From: Flavobacteriales bacterium CG_4_9_14_3_um_filter_32_8
Lineage (GTDB): Bacteria; Bacteroidota; Bacteroidia; Flavobacteriales_E; Vicingaceae
Assembly: GCA_002790175.1 (NCBI GenBank)
Contig: PFUQ01000144.1
Location: 1 to 20,474 of the forward strand
Direction of reading: 5' to 3'
DNA length: 20,474 bases
A program made the translations under genes and the position numbers. This document shows positions 8,026 to 15,306 of this stretch, piece after piece. Within the stretch, counting starts at the first letter, position 1. Each line of letters starts with the position of its first letter. The notes under the pieces were generated by a model. It searched no databases, was not told the origin of the DNA, and saw only the letters and a program-made list of their open reading frames with translations.

Positions 8026-8748
8026 ATGAATACGATTGAAATAACAACCACTCAAAATGTAACCATCGAGCACGAGCTTTCTCCGTTGATATACCGAATG
8101 GTAGCTTTTCTGCTCGACTTGATTATTCTAGTGGTAGGTTGTTCTATTTTAGCGTTAGTGGTGGAGGGTATTTTTGGAAAAGCTGCGGATATTGTAATGT
8201 ATTTTACCATTGTTCCCATTTTGTTTTTTTATAGCTTGGCTTTCGAATATTTTAATAATGGACAATCTATTGGAAAAAAAGCACTCCGATTAAGGGTTAT
8301 AAAAAAAGATGGAGGAAAAGTGTTGTTTTTAGATTATGCCATGAGGTGGGTTTTTAGAACAATAGATATTTATGGGTCGTTTGGTTCAATTGCAAGCTTA
8401 GGAATAATGGCATCATCAAAAAACCAACGGTTAGGTGATTTTTTAGCCAACACCGTTGTAGTTAGAGTTGGTAAAACGGAAAGAATGCAGCTTAATAATT
8501 TATTACGACTCAACCAACTAGAAAATTATGTTCCTACCTATCCACAAGTGATAAACATGAATGAAGAAGCTATGTTGATTGTAAAAGAAGTACTTCATAA
8601 AAATAAAACACACAATAACTATTCACACCAAAAAGCATTGGATTTTTTAGTTGAAAAAATAGAAAATGAACTTGAATTAAAAGCCCCAACAGATAAAATA
8701 CGGTTTTTAAATACCTTACTTAAAGATTATGTAGTGCTAACTCGTTAA
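8026..8748 (+). CDS. RDD family membrane protein
   Basis: This protein has 240 residues from the ATG at 8026. The frame is open from 7894, but the earlier codons overlap the divergent gene. The RDD domain spans about residues 15-150. It starts with SPLIYRMVAFLLDLIILVVG (conserved Arg24 and Asp31), has a second membrane pair around TIVPILFFYSLAFEYFNNG, and contains the diagnostic loop GQSIGKKALRLRVIKKDGG. A cytoplasmic tail of about 80 residues follows. Some RDD proteins are linked to ion or compatible-solute exchange, but most are uncharacterised. Divergent placement 52 bp from the SpoIIM-type gene suggests shared control with the MoxR/DUF58 operon. The stop codon lies just before the Pho-type repeats of the porin gene. 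Confidence 0.9.
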   Translation: MNTIEITTTQNVTIEHELSPLIYRMVAFLLDLIILVVGCSILALVVEGIFGKAADIVMYFTIVPILFFYSLAFEYFNNGQSIGKKALRLRVIKKDGGKVLFLDYAMRWVFRTIDIYGSFGSIASLGIMASSKNQRLGDFLANTVVVRVGKTERMQLNNLLRLNQLENYVPTYPQVINMNEEAMLIVKEVLHKNKTHNNYSHQKALDFLVEKIENELELKAPTDKIRFLNTLLKDYVVLTR

Positions 8749-8752
8749 CACC

Positions 8753-8819
8753 TTAACATAAACTTAACACAGCAATAAATATCTGATAACATAAAATTTA
8801 TTTAAACCTTATATTTTTG
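8753..8819 (+). promoter_or_regulatory. Putative Pho box array and -7 box of the porin gene
   Basis: TTAACA occurs at 8753-8758 and 8764-8769, 11 bp apart. ATAACA lies at 8786-8791, two more 11-bp steps along; the step between (8775) is degenerate. Exactly 20 bp after the last repeat is TATTTTTG (8812-8819), a perfect Bacteroidota TAnnTTTG -7 box. The last repeat thus occupies the -33 position, as expected for an activator-dependent promoter. An additional TTAACA at 8745-8750 is out of phase and overlaps the RDD stop codon. The geometry matches the arrays before pstS and the 16328 gene. A PhoB/PhoP-like regulator is inferred, not shown. Confidence 0.75.
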
Positions 8820-8867
8820 TGCTAGAATTAAAAACAATAGAAATTTAGATAACAATAACTAAACAAT

Positions 8868-9941
8868 ATGAGAAAGATTAATTTACTGTTAATAGGGTTG
8901 GGAATCGCAACCTGCACAATGGCACAAGACACTACTAAAATAGAAGAATTTAAGCCAAATGGAAATGTGATGGGAAAAGTTTTTGCTAACTTTCATTACG
9001 ATTTAACCAAAGATGCCAATCGTTCAGCATTTGAGTTAACTAGAGGTTATTTTGGGTACAACCATAACTTTACCAAAAAAGTAATAGGAGTAGTAATGTT
9101 AGATGTCGGCTCCGACAATGTTAGTGTTTACACGGCTTATTTAAAAAATGCTTATTTAAAATGGCAAGCAACCAAAAAATTAACCACAACATTTGGTTTA
9201 GCGGGAACAAAACAATTTGGCGAACAAGAAAAATTTTGGGGGTATAGATATGTGGCAAAATCTTTTCAAGATGAATATAAATTTGGCTCTAGTGCCGATA
9301 TGGGAGTTTATATAGATTATAAAATGAACGATTATGTTCAGCTCGACTTAAGCGTTAACAATGGTGAAGGATACAAAAAAAATCAGGATGCAGACGGCGA
9401 TTATAAATATGGAGTTGGGTTATCGTTAAAACCAATCAAAGGGTTACTAATAAGAGGATATTTTGATATGGTTACTATCCCTACTAAAGGCGATACGATA
9501 ACAGGCTTAAAAGAAAGTCAATCTACCATTGCTGCGTTTATTGGATATAAGCACGATAAATTTAGAATAGGTGCAGAATACAACATTCAAACCAATCAAG
9601 GCTCTAATTTAGGGGAAAACTTAACAGGTATTTCAGGATATTTAACAGTGGTGTTGAGTAAAAAGCTAGAAGTATTTGCAAGATACGACCTATTAACTTC
9701 TGTAAAAATAGATAGTAAAGACTTAAACAATTGGAACAACGGAAAAGATGGTTCTGCAATAATTGGTGGTTTTCAATACAAGCCGGTTAAAGACGTAGCG
9801 GTTTCTGTCAACTATCAAGGATGGACACCAGAACAAGGAAAAGATATAGAAATAGATCCTAATACATCATTTCCAGTAGAAGTAGATACTAAATACGTGC
9901 AAAATCCAATGGTGTTTTTAAATTTAGAATATAAATTTTAA
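8868..9941 (+). CDS. Outer-membrane porin (OprP/OprO-like beta-barrel, probably phosphate-related)
   Basis: This 357-residue protein has a signal peptide (MRKINLLLIGLGIATCTMA, likely cleaved before QDTTK) and alternating amphipathic strands throughout. It ends in a terminal aromatic, FLNLEYKF, as is usual for outer-membrane barrels. Repeated strand-turn patterns such as YFGYNHNFTKKVIGVVMLDV and GLLIRGYFDMV fit a 16-stranded porin. Selectivity for phosphate is inferred from the upstream Pho-type promoter and from lying next to the pst locus; I see no lysine ladder that I could prove. It probably lets phosphate or phosphorylated compounds cross the outer membrane to feed PstS. It is followed by a strong terminator. 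Confidence 0.8.
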   Translation: MRKINLLLIGLGIATCTMAQDTTKIEEFKPNGNVMGKVFANFHYDLTKDANRSAFELTRGYFGYNHNFTKKVIGVVMLDVGSDNVSVYTAYLKNAYLKWQATKKLTTTFGLAGTKQFGEQEKFWGYRYVAKSFQDEYKFGSSADMGVYIDYKMNDYVQLDLSVNNGEGYKKNQDADGDYKYGVGLSLKPIKGLLIRGYFDMVTIPTKGDTITGLKESQSTIAAFIGYKHDKFRIGAEYNIQTNQGSNLGENLTGISGYLTVVLSKKLEVFARYDLLTSVKIDSKDLNNWNNGKDGSAIIGGFQYKPVKDVAVSVNYQGWTPEQGKDIEIDPNTSFPVEVDTKYVQNPMVFLNLEYKF

Positions 9942-9996
9942 TGCCATTTCGACAGTAGAGAAACTTCATACAAAAAACAAGTGTAAATTCACTAAG

Positions 9997-10018
9997 CCCT
10001 CTAACCAGAGGGTTTTTT
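9997..10018 (+). terminator. Rho-independent terminator after the porin gene
   Basis: A perfect 6-bp stem CCCTCT/AGAGGG (9997-10002 with 10007-10012) encloses an AACC loop and is followed directly by six T (10013-10018). It lies 55 bp after the porin stop codon and just before the convergent carbonic anhydrase end. Confidence 0.88.
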
Positions 10019-10020
10019 AG

Positions 10021-10665
10021 TTAAAAATTAAGTTGATAAATAGCACTTAAATCATCGTCACTACTAAAATTTACGCCTAAATCTTTAATTATTCCAGAGC
10101 CAACACCATATACCCACCCATGAATAGATAAAGGTTGTTTATTGGCCCATGCGGCTTGTACAATAGAGGTTTTTGCCAAGTTACAAACCTGTTCCACAAT
10201 GTTTAACTCTACAAAACGATTGCTTTTTTGTGTTTCAGATGTAATGGCATCCAATTCTTTGCTGTGAAATCGATAAACATCTTTAATATGTCGAATCCAG
10301 TTATCTAAAATTCCAAAATGTTGCTTACTCATGGCGGCATTTATTCCTCCACAATTATAATGACCACAAACAATAATATGCTTTACTTTTAAAATAGTAA
10401 CAGCATAGTCCAACACACTCAATAAACTCATGTCGGAATGAATCACCATGTTAGAGATGTTACGGTGTACAAAAACTTCTCCAGATTCTGCTCCTATTAT
10501 TTCGTTTGCAGGTACACGACTATCAGCACAGCCTATCCATAAAAGAGAAGGTTGTTGCTGATGCTCCAATTTTTTAAAAAAATCAGCATCAAGTGCAAGT
10601 TTTTTACTCACCCAATTTTTATTATGCTGTATTATTTTATGATAAAAATCTTTTTCCATGTTCAT
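10021..10665 (-). CDS. can: Beta-class carbonic anhydrase
   Basis: This 214-residue cytoplasmic zinc enzyme interconverts CO2 and bicarbonate. The active-site motifs are all present: CADSRVP (Cys46 as zinc ligand, Asp48/Arg50 dyad), FVHRNISN, and CGHYNCGG (His102 and Cys105 as zinc ligands). The start of the chain, YHKIIQHNKNWVSKKL, and the closing HGWVYGVGSGII are typical of the Can/CynT2 group. A second ATG six bases inside (10659) is an equally good start. It is encoded opposite to its neighbours, back to back with pstS and converging on the porin, so it probably has its own promoter. A functional link to phosphate uptake is not evident. Confidence 0.95.
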   Translation of the reverse strand: MNMEKDFYHKIIQHNKNWVSKKLALDADFFKKLEHQQQPSLLWIGCADSRVPANEIIGAESGEVFVHRNISNMVIHSDMSLLSVLDYAVTILKVKHIIVCGHYNCGGINAAMSKQHFGILDNWIRHIKDVYRFHSKELDAITSETQKSNRFVELNIVEQVCNLAKTSIVQAAWANKQPLSIHGWVYGVGSGIIKDLGVNFSSDDDLSAIYQLNF

Positions 10666-10735
10666 GGCTTTATTATAGAATAAAATGCAAGGATAAAAAT
10701 ATACAAAAATTATGTTCTTATGCGTTTTATATTTC

Positions 10736-10802
10736 TTAACAATAACTTAACATAGCGATAATAAGTGTTTAACAGCATCATGTTGTTATCAGGGTACATT
10801 TG
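10736..10802 (+). promoter_or_regulatory. Putative Pho box array and -7 box of the pst operon
   Basis: TTAACA occurs at 10736-10741, 10747-10752 and 10769-10774, all on one 11-bp phase. The missing step at 10758 reads ATAATA. After a 20-bp gap, TACATTTG (10795-10802) is a perfect TAnnTTTG -7 box. This predicts transcription starting near 10809 and a leader of about 24 nt before the pstS ATG. The spacing equals that of the porin promoter base for base. Confidence 0.82.
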
Positions 10803-10832
10803 CTTCAAATAAATTATAAAAAAATACTAAAA

Positions 10833-11798
10833 ATGAAAACAAAACAAATTACAAAAATAATTTTAGGAGCAGTAGTAGTTTTAACACTAGTTTCTTGTGG
10901 AGGAAATACCGATAAAAATGAAACAAAAACTGACCAAGCAGCTTTAACAGGCGATATTAAAATAGACGGCTCAAGTACGGTTTATCCAATAACCGAAGCG
11001 GTAGCAGAAGAGTTTAGAGCAGAACAACCAGGAGTAAATGTTACCGTTGGGGTTTCAGGAACAGGTGGTGGTTTTAAAAAATTCTCGAGAGGCGAAACTG
11101 AAATAAGCGATGCCTCAAGACCAATTAAAGACAAAGAAAAAGCAGCATGTGAAGAAAACGGAATTAGTTACGTAGAATTAGAAGTGGCTTACGATGGTTT
11201 GGCAGTGTTGGTAAATCCAGCAAATACTTGGGTGGATTACTTAACAGTTGAAGAATTAAAGAAAATTTGGGAACCTGCTGCACAAGGAGTGGTAATGAAA
11301 TGGAACCAAATTAGAAAAGAATGGCCTAATGAAGAAATTCATTTGTTTGGACCTGGCGTAGCTTCTGGAACTTATGACTATTTTACCGATGTAATTAATG
11401 GTGAAGAAGGTGCAAGTAGAGGTGATTATACTGCTAGTGAAGACGACAATGTATTGGTACAAGGAGTTTCGACCGACAAATTAGGTTTAGCATTTTTTGG
11501 TTTGGCTTATTATGAAGAAAACAAGGATAAATTAAAATTAGTTCCTGTAAATGGTGGAAACGGAGCTGTTCTTCCTACCCAAGAAACCGTTGCCAATGGA
11601 ACTTATACCCCATTATCTCGTCCAATTTTTATTTACGTAAGCAACAAAGCAGCACAAAAAGAAGAAGTAGTTTCGTTTGTTAATTTTTACTTGGAAATTG
11701 TACCATCCATATCAAAAGAAGTAGGTTATGTACCTATTCCAAACGATATTCTTGCTAAACAGGTAGAAAAATTTAACACTTTTGTTGCCCAAAAATAG
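10833..11798 (+). CDS. pstS: PstS, phosphate ABC transporter substrate-binding lipoprotein
   Basis: This protein has 321 residues from the ATG at 10833. An in-frame TTG at 10800 lies inside the -7 box and is not a plausible start. The N-terminus is a lipoprotein signal with lipobox LVSC (Cys22), so the mature protein is membrane-anchored in the periplasm. Phosphate-binding loops are recognisable: KIDGSSTVYPIT, VSGTGGGFKKFSRGE, SDASRPIK and GVASGTYDYFTD. It captures phosphate and delivers it to PstC/PstA. It is the first gene of pstSCAB-phoU and sits under a Pho-type promoter. A hairpin after the stop may give it a higher transcript level than the downstream genes. Confidence 0.96.
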   Translation: MKTKQITKIILGAVVVLTLVSCGGNTDKNETKTDQAALTGDIKIDGSSTVYPITEAVAEEFRAEQPGVNVTVGVSGTGGGFKKFSRGETEISDASRPIKDKEKAACEENGISYVELEVAYDGLAVLVNPANTWVDYLTVEELKKIWEPAAQGVVMKWNQIRKEWPNEEIHLFGPGVASGTYDYFTDVINGEEGASRGDYTASEDDNVLVQGVSTDKLGLAFFGLAYYEENKDKLKLVPVNGGNGAVLPTQETVANGTYTPLSRPIFIYVSNKAAQKEEVVSFVNFYLEIVPSISKEVGYVPIPNDILAKQVEKFNTFVAQK

Positions 11799-11818
11799 TT
11801 AAATAAAAAGACCGAGAC

Positions 11819-11883
11819 GGAATCCGTCAGCTGACGAAGTTGGAATTACTTCCTCCGTCAGCTGACGGATTCCGACCTTTTTA
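11819..11883 (+). terminator. Large pstS-pstC intergenic hairpin (attenuator or processing site)
   Basis: A perfect 19-bp inverted repeat, CGGAATCCGTCAGCTGACG at 11819-11837 and its complement at 11857-11875, encloses a 19-nt spacer. Each arm itself contains the 12-bp palindrome CGTCAGCTGACG, so either one long hairpin or two small ones can form. The right arm is followed by five T (11879-11883), like an intrinsic terminator. Sitting between the binding protein and the permease genes, it may reduce read-through or stabilise the pstS mRNA end. The palindrome-in-palindrome form also resembles dispersed extragenic repeats. Confidence 0.65.
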
Positions 11884-11895
11884 GTAAATGTATCA

Positions 11896-12777
11896 ATGAG
11901 AACAAGGACACAGGAAAAAATAATAGAAACACTTTTAAAGCTAGCGGCTAGCATTACGATATTAACTACTATCGGAATAATTGGTGTTTTGCTTTATGAA
12001 ACCATTGCTTTTTTTAAAGAAGTTTCAATAGTCGATTTTTTAACCGATACCGAATGGACTCCTTTGTTTGCTCAAAAACACTTTGGAATATTACCCTTGG
12101 TTTCGGGAACAGTGCTTACCACTTTAATTGCTATTGCTGTTGCTCTTCCAATTGGATTAACCATTGCTGTTTATTTAAACATGTATGCCCCAAAAGCGTT
12201 TAGAAAAACCTTTAAACCCATGTTGGAGGTTTTGGCAGCTGTACCAACAGTTGTTTATGGTTTTTTTGCATTAACAGTGGTTACCCCATTTTTACAATCC
12301 ATTTATCCCGATTTATCTGGTTTTAATTCACTTTCAGCAGGTATTGTTATGGGAATCATGATTATTCCTTTTGTGTCCTCTTTAAGCGAAGATGCTTTGT
12401 ATGCGATACCAAAAACCCTAAAAGAAGCCTCTTTTGGAATGGGAGCCACTCGTTTTCAAACCTCTTTTAAAGTAATGGTTCCAGCAGCATCATCAGGCAT
12501 TATTGTTTCTGTTATTTTAGCCATTTCAAGAGCCATTGGCGAAACCATGATTGTTGCCATTGCCGCCGGTCAGCAACCCCGATTAACATTCGACCCAACC
12601 GTTCCAATTGAAACCATTACTGCCTATATTGTTCAAGTGAGTATGGGCGATGTGCCTCATGGTTCGTTAGAATACCGAACCATTTTTGCAGCAGGAATCA
12701 CACTGTTTATTTTCACCTTTTTACTCAACACGGTTAGTTTTTGGATAAAGAAAAAATACCAAGAAAAATATGACTAA
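11896..12777 (+). CDS. pstC: PstC, phosphate ABC transporter permease
   Basis: This 293-residue inner-membrane protein has about six hydrophobic helices. The permease coupling (EAA) loop is clear: LKEASFGMGATRFQTSFKVM, followed by ISRAIGETMIVAIAAG, a signature shared by PstC and PstA. The region VLAAVPTVVYGFFALTVVTP is also typical. It pairs with PstA to form the channel that PstB drives. The start lies 13 bp after the intergenic hairpin. It overlaps pstA by 8 bp (ATGACTAA), implying coupled translation. Confidence 0.96.
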   Translation: MRTRTQEKIIETLLKLAASITILTTIGIIGVLLYETIAFFKEVSIVDFLTDTEWTPLFAQKHFGILPLVSGTVLTTLIAIAVALPIGLTIAVYLNMYAPKAFRKTFKPMLEVLAAVPTVVYGFFALTVVTPFLQSIYPDLSGFNSLSAGIVMGIMIIPFVSSLSEDALYAIPKTLKEASFGMGATRFQTSFKVMVPAASSGIIVSVILAISRAIGETMIVAIAAGQQPRLTFDPTVPIETITAYIVQVSMGDVPHGSLEYRTIFAAGITLFIFTFLLNTVSFWIKKKYQEKYD

Positions 12778-13627
12778 CTCCCAAAAAAATAAGTTAATCG
12801 ACAATGCCTTTAAAATTTTTGGCGTTGCTTGTACGCTTTTTGGTTTAATCATATTAGCCATCTTAATTTATGATATTTTAAAAACTGGCTTAACCCGAAT
12901 TGATTGGGATTTTATCACCAATTTACCATCTAGAAGAGCACAAAAAGCAGGTATTTATACCGCTTTGATGGGAACTGTATGGATATTGTTTTTAACTGCT
13001 ATTATTGCGTTTCCAATTGGTGTTGGAGCAGGAATATACTTGGAAGAATACGGTAAAAAATCGAAATGGGCTAATTTTTTAGAAATCAATATTGCCAACT
13101 TAGCAGGAGTACCTTCTATTATTTATGGTTTATTAGGATTAGAAATTTTTGTTCGTGCATTTAATTTGGGTGGTAGTTTGTTGGCAGGAAGTTTAACCCT
13201 TTCGTTACTTATTTTACCCATCGTTATTGTTTCTACTCGTGAGGCTTTAAAAGCGGTTCCGAGTTCTATCAAAGATGCTTCGGTTGCCTTGGGAGCTTCT
13301 AAATGGCAAACCATATGGAATCAAACTTTGCCAGCATCTGTTGGTGGAGTATTAACGGGTGTAATTTTAGCCATTTCTCGTGCAATTGGCGAAACAGCTC
13401 CTTTAATTGTTGTAGGTGCTTTGGCTTATGTTCCTTTTGCTCCTTCAAGTCCAATGGACGAATTTACCGTAATGCCCATACAAATATTTAACTGGGTATC
13501 CAGACCTCAACACGAATTTGCAGTAAATTCAGCGGCAGCGATAATTATTTTATTATTAATTACTTTTATGATGAATGGCGTTGCTGTATATTATAGAAAC
13601 AAATGGCAGAAAAAAATTAAGTGGTAA
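12770..13627 (+). CDS. pstA: PstA, phosphate ABC transporter permease
   Basis: This 285-residue inner-membrane protein has about six helices. Characteristic stretches are IYLEEYGKKSKWANFLEINI, NLAGVPSIIYGLLGLEIFV, the EAA-type coupling loop IKDASVALGASKWQTIWNQ, and ISRAIGETAPLIVVGALAYV. It forms the heterodimeric phosphate pore with PstC. It starts inside the pstC stop region. A perfect palindrome follows its stop before pstB. Confidence 0.96.
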   Translation: MTNSQKNKLIDNAFKIFGVACTLFGLIILAILIYDILKTGLTRIDWDFITNLPSRRAQKAGIYTALMGTVWILFLTAIIAFPIGVGAGIYLEEYGKKSKWANFLEINIANLAGVPSIIYGLLGLEIFVRAFNLGGSLLAGSLTLSLLILPIVIVSTREALKAVPSSIKDASVALGASKWQTIWNQTLPASVGGVLTGVILAISRAIGETAPLIVVGALAYVPFAPSSPMDEFTVMPIQIFNWVSRPQHEFAVNSAAAIIILLLITFMMNGVAVYYRNKWQKKIKW

Positions 13628-13630
13628 TTA

Positions 13631-13663
13631 AGCCCTAATAGGTTTTAAAAACCTATTAGGGCT
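13631..13663. repeat. Perfect 16-bp palindrome between pstA and pstB
   Basis: AGCCCTAATAGGTTTT (13631-13646) and its exact reverse complement (13648-13663) are separated by a single A, giving a strong RNA hairpin. No T-run follows, so it does not look like a terminator. A role as mRNA processing or stability element, or a dispersed palindromic repeat, is more likely. Confidence 0.75.
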
Positions 13664-13678
13664 CACTACTAAAAAAAG

Positions 13679-14497
13679 ATGATGAAAGTTGAAGAAAAAG
13701 AACACATTATGACAGAACCGAAAACAATACCAGAAATCAATAAAAAAGCATTGATTGAAGCAAGAAATGTTAATGTTTTTTATGGTCATTTCCAAGCCTT
13801 AAAAGACATCAATATTTCTATGAACAAAAATTCGGTTACGGCTTTTATTGGTCCTTCTGGATGCGGAAAATCTACTTTTTTAAGATGTTTTAATCGTATG
13901 AATGATTATATAGATGGGTATTCAATAAAAGGAGAAATAGTAATAGATCAAAAGAAAATTAATTGGAAAAATGTAGTTATTGAGGAGTTAAGAAAAGAAG
14001 TGGGTATGGTCTTTCAAAAACCAAATCCTTTTCCAAAAACAATTTTCGAAAATGTGGCTTATGGGCTTAAAATCCAAGGAATTAAAGACAAATCATTTAT
14101 TGAGGAAAGAGTTATCAAATCGATAAAAGATGTTGCTTTGTGGGATGAAGTAAAGGATGATTTAAAAAAATCGGCATTAGCACTTTCTGGTGGACAACAA
14201 CAACGTTTATGTATTGCCAGAACATTGGCAGTAGAACCAAAAATTGTTTTAATGGATGAGCCAACATCGGCTTTAGACCCTATTTCTACCGCTTCAATTG
14301 AAGAATTGATGTTTGAATTAAAACAAAAATATACCATTGTTATTGTTACCCATAATATGCAGCAAGCAGCTAGAATTAGTGATAAAACTGCCTTTTTTTA
14401 TATGGGAGAGATAATTGAATATGACGACACTAAAATAATTTTTACAAATCCAAAACAAGAAAAAACACAAAACTATATTACAGGAAGATTTGGGTAA
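13679..14497 (+). CDS. pstB: PstB, phosphate ABC transporter ATPase
   Basis: This 272-residue ATPase has Walker A GPSGCGKST (58-66), Q-loop VFQKPNPFP (112-120), signature LSGGQQQR (169-176), Walker B IVLMDEP (189-195) and switch His225 in VTHNMQQA. The C-terminus QNYITGRFG is typical of PstB. It powers the PstCA pore from the cytoplasmic side. Alternative starts are ATG at 13682 and ATG at 13709 (MTEPK), the latter giving a more usual PstB length of about 262. It is followed by a repeat-rich spacer before phoU. Confidence 0.97.
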   Translation: MMKVEEKEHIMTEPKTIPEINKKALIEARNVNVFYGHFQALKDINISMNKNSVTAFIGPSGCGKSTFLRCFNRMNDYIDGYSIKGEIVIDQKKINWKNVVIEELRKEVGMVFQKPNPFPKTIFENVAYGLKIQGIKDKSFIEERVIKSIKDVALWDEVKDDLKKSALALSGGQQQRLCIARTLAVEPKIVLMDEPTSALDPISTASIEELMFELKQKYTIVIVTHNMQQAARISDKTAFFYMGEIIEYDDTKIIFTNPKQEKTQNYITGRFG

Positions 14498-14620
14498 AGT
14501 CAGAAGACCGAAGTCAGAAGACCGAAGTCAGAAGAAAAAACTAGTAACTTCAAACCTCAAATAACAAATACAAATAACAAACCTCAAATAAATCTTCGGA
14601 CTTCCGTCTTCGGACTTCCG
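14498..14620. repeat. Short tandem repeats with an imperfect inverted partner between pstB and phoU
   Basis: Starting right after the pstB stop, a 14-bp unit (AGTCAGAAGACCGA) is repeated about 2.7 times at 14498-14535. At 14593-14620 another 14-bp unit (TCTTCGGACTTCCG) is present twice. Its reverse complement differs from the first unit at only two positions, so the two arrays can pair as an imperfect hairpin. Between them AACCTCAAATAA is duplicated. The element fills most of the 140-bp spacer. It may be a dispersed minisatellite or a transcript-structure element; copy number may vary between strains. Confidence 0.75.
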
Positions 14621-14637
14621 ACAAACCTTAAACCACT

Positions 14638-15306
14638 ATGACACATTTAGATTCAGAATTAAAACAAATAAAACAACAAGTTATCGAAATGATGAGCTTG
14701 GTAAGAAGTCAATTAGCTAAAGGGAAAGACGCTGTTTTAACATTCGACAAAGATTTAGTTCATGAAATTAACGCCAACGAAAATAGGGTAAATGCCATGG
14801 AACTTAACATCGATAGAGCTGTTGAGGATGTCTTAGCATTGTATAGTCCTGTAGCTGTTGATTTGCGATTTGTGATGGCAGCCTATAAAATAAGTTCCGA
14901 TTTGGAGCGAATTGCTGACAATGCGGTTGGTATTGCCAAATACATTAACAGTGTCGATAGACAATTAGCTCAAAAAAATTTGGATAAAATTCGTTTTACA
15001 GAAATGTATGAAAATGCACTAACAATGTTAGACAATGTTTTTGAAGCTTTTGAAAAAGAAGACACCAAATTAGCAAGGCAAGTATTTATTAAAGATGCTT
15101 TATTAAATGAAATAAATAGCAATGCAGCCCATATTGCCATCGAACTAATACATGCAAAACCAGAAAAAATTCACAACTATTTGTATTTACTTTCTATTAT
15201 TAGAAAATTGGAACGAGTAGGTGATTTAACAAAAAATATTGCAGAAGAGCTTATCTTTTATATCGAAGCAAAAGTTTTAAAACACCAAAAAACAACTAAT
15301 CCTTAA
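14638..15306 (+). CDS. phoU: PhoU, phosphate signalling/transport regulator
   Basis: This 222-residue all-helical protein has two PhoU repeats. Each carries the metal-binding helix motif: DLERIADNAVGIAKY (Glu90, Asp94) and KLERVGDLTKNIAEE (Glu192, Asp196). PhoU links the state of the Pst transporter to the Pho sensor kinase and restrains uptake when phosphate is plentiful. As the last gene of pstSCAB-phoU it is in the standard place. Its 3' end overlaps the convergent potassium-channel gene by 11 bp, so the transcripts are antisense there. Confidence 0.95.
   Translation: MTHLDSELKQIKQQVIEMMSLVRSQLAKGKDAVLTFDKDLVHEINANENRVNAMELNIDRAVEDVLALYSPVAVDLRFVMAAYKISSDLERIADNAVGIAKYINSVDRQLAQKNLDKIRFTEMYENALTMLDNVFEAFEKEDTKLARQVFIKDALLNEINSNAAHIAIELIHAKPEKIHNYLYLLSIIRKLERVGDLTKNIAEELIFYIEAKVLKHQKTTNP

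Noticed and set aside
7974..8051. Extended N-termini of the SpoIIM-type gene (to 8051) and the RDD gene (from 7894)
   Set aside because: The extensions overlap each other on opposite strands; both proteins have normal domain starts from the inner ATGs at 7973 and 8026.
10800..10832. In-frame TTG upstream of the pstS ATG that would lengthen PstS by 11 residues
   Set aside because: The TTG lies inside the predicted -7 promoter box, and the extension would spoil the lipoprotein signal, which begins properly at the ATG 10833.
14498..14620. CRISPR array in the pstB-phoU spacer
   Set aside because: The 14-bp units are directly adjacent with no unique spacers, and no cas genes are present.
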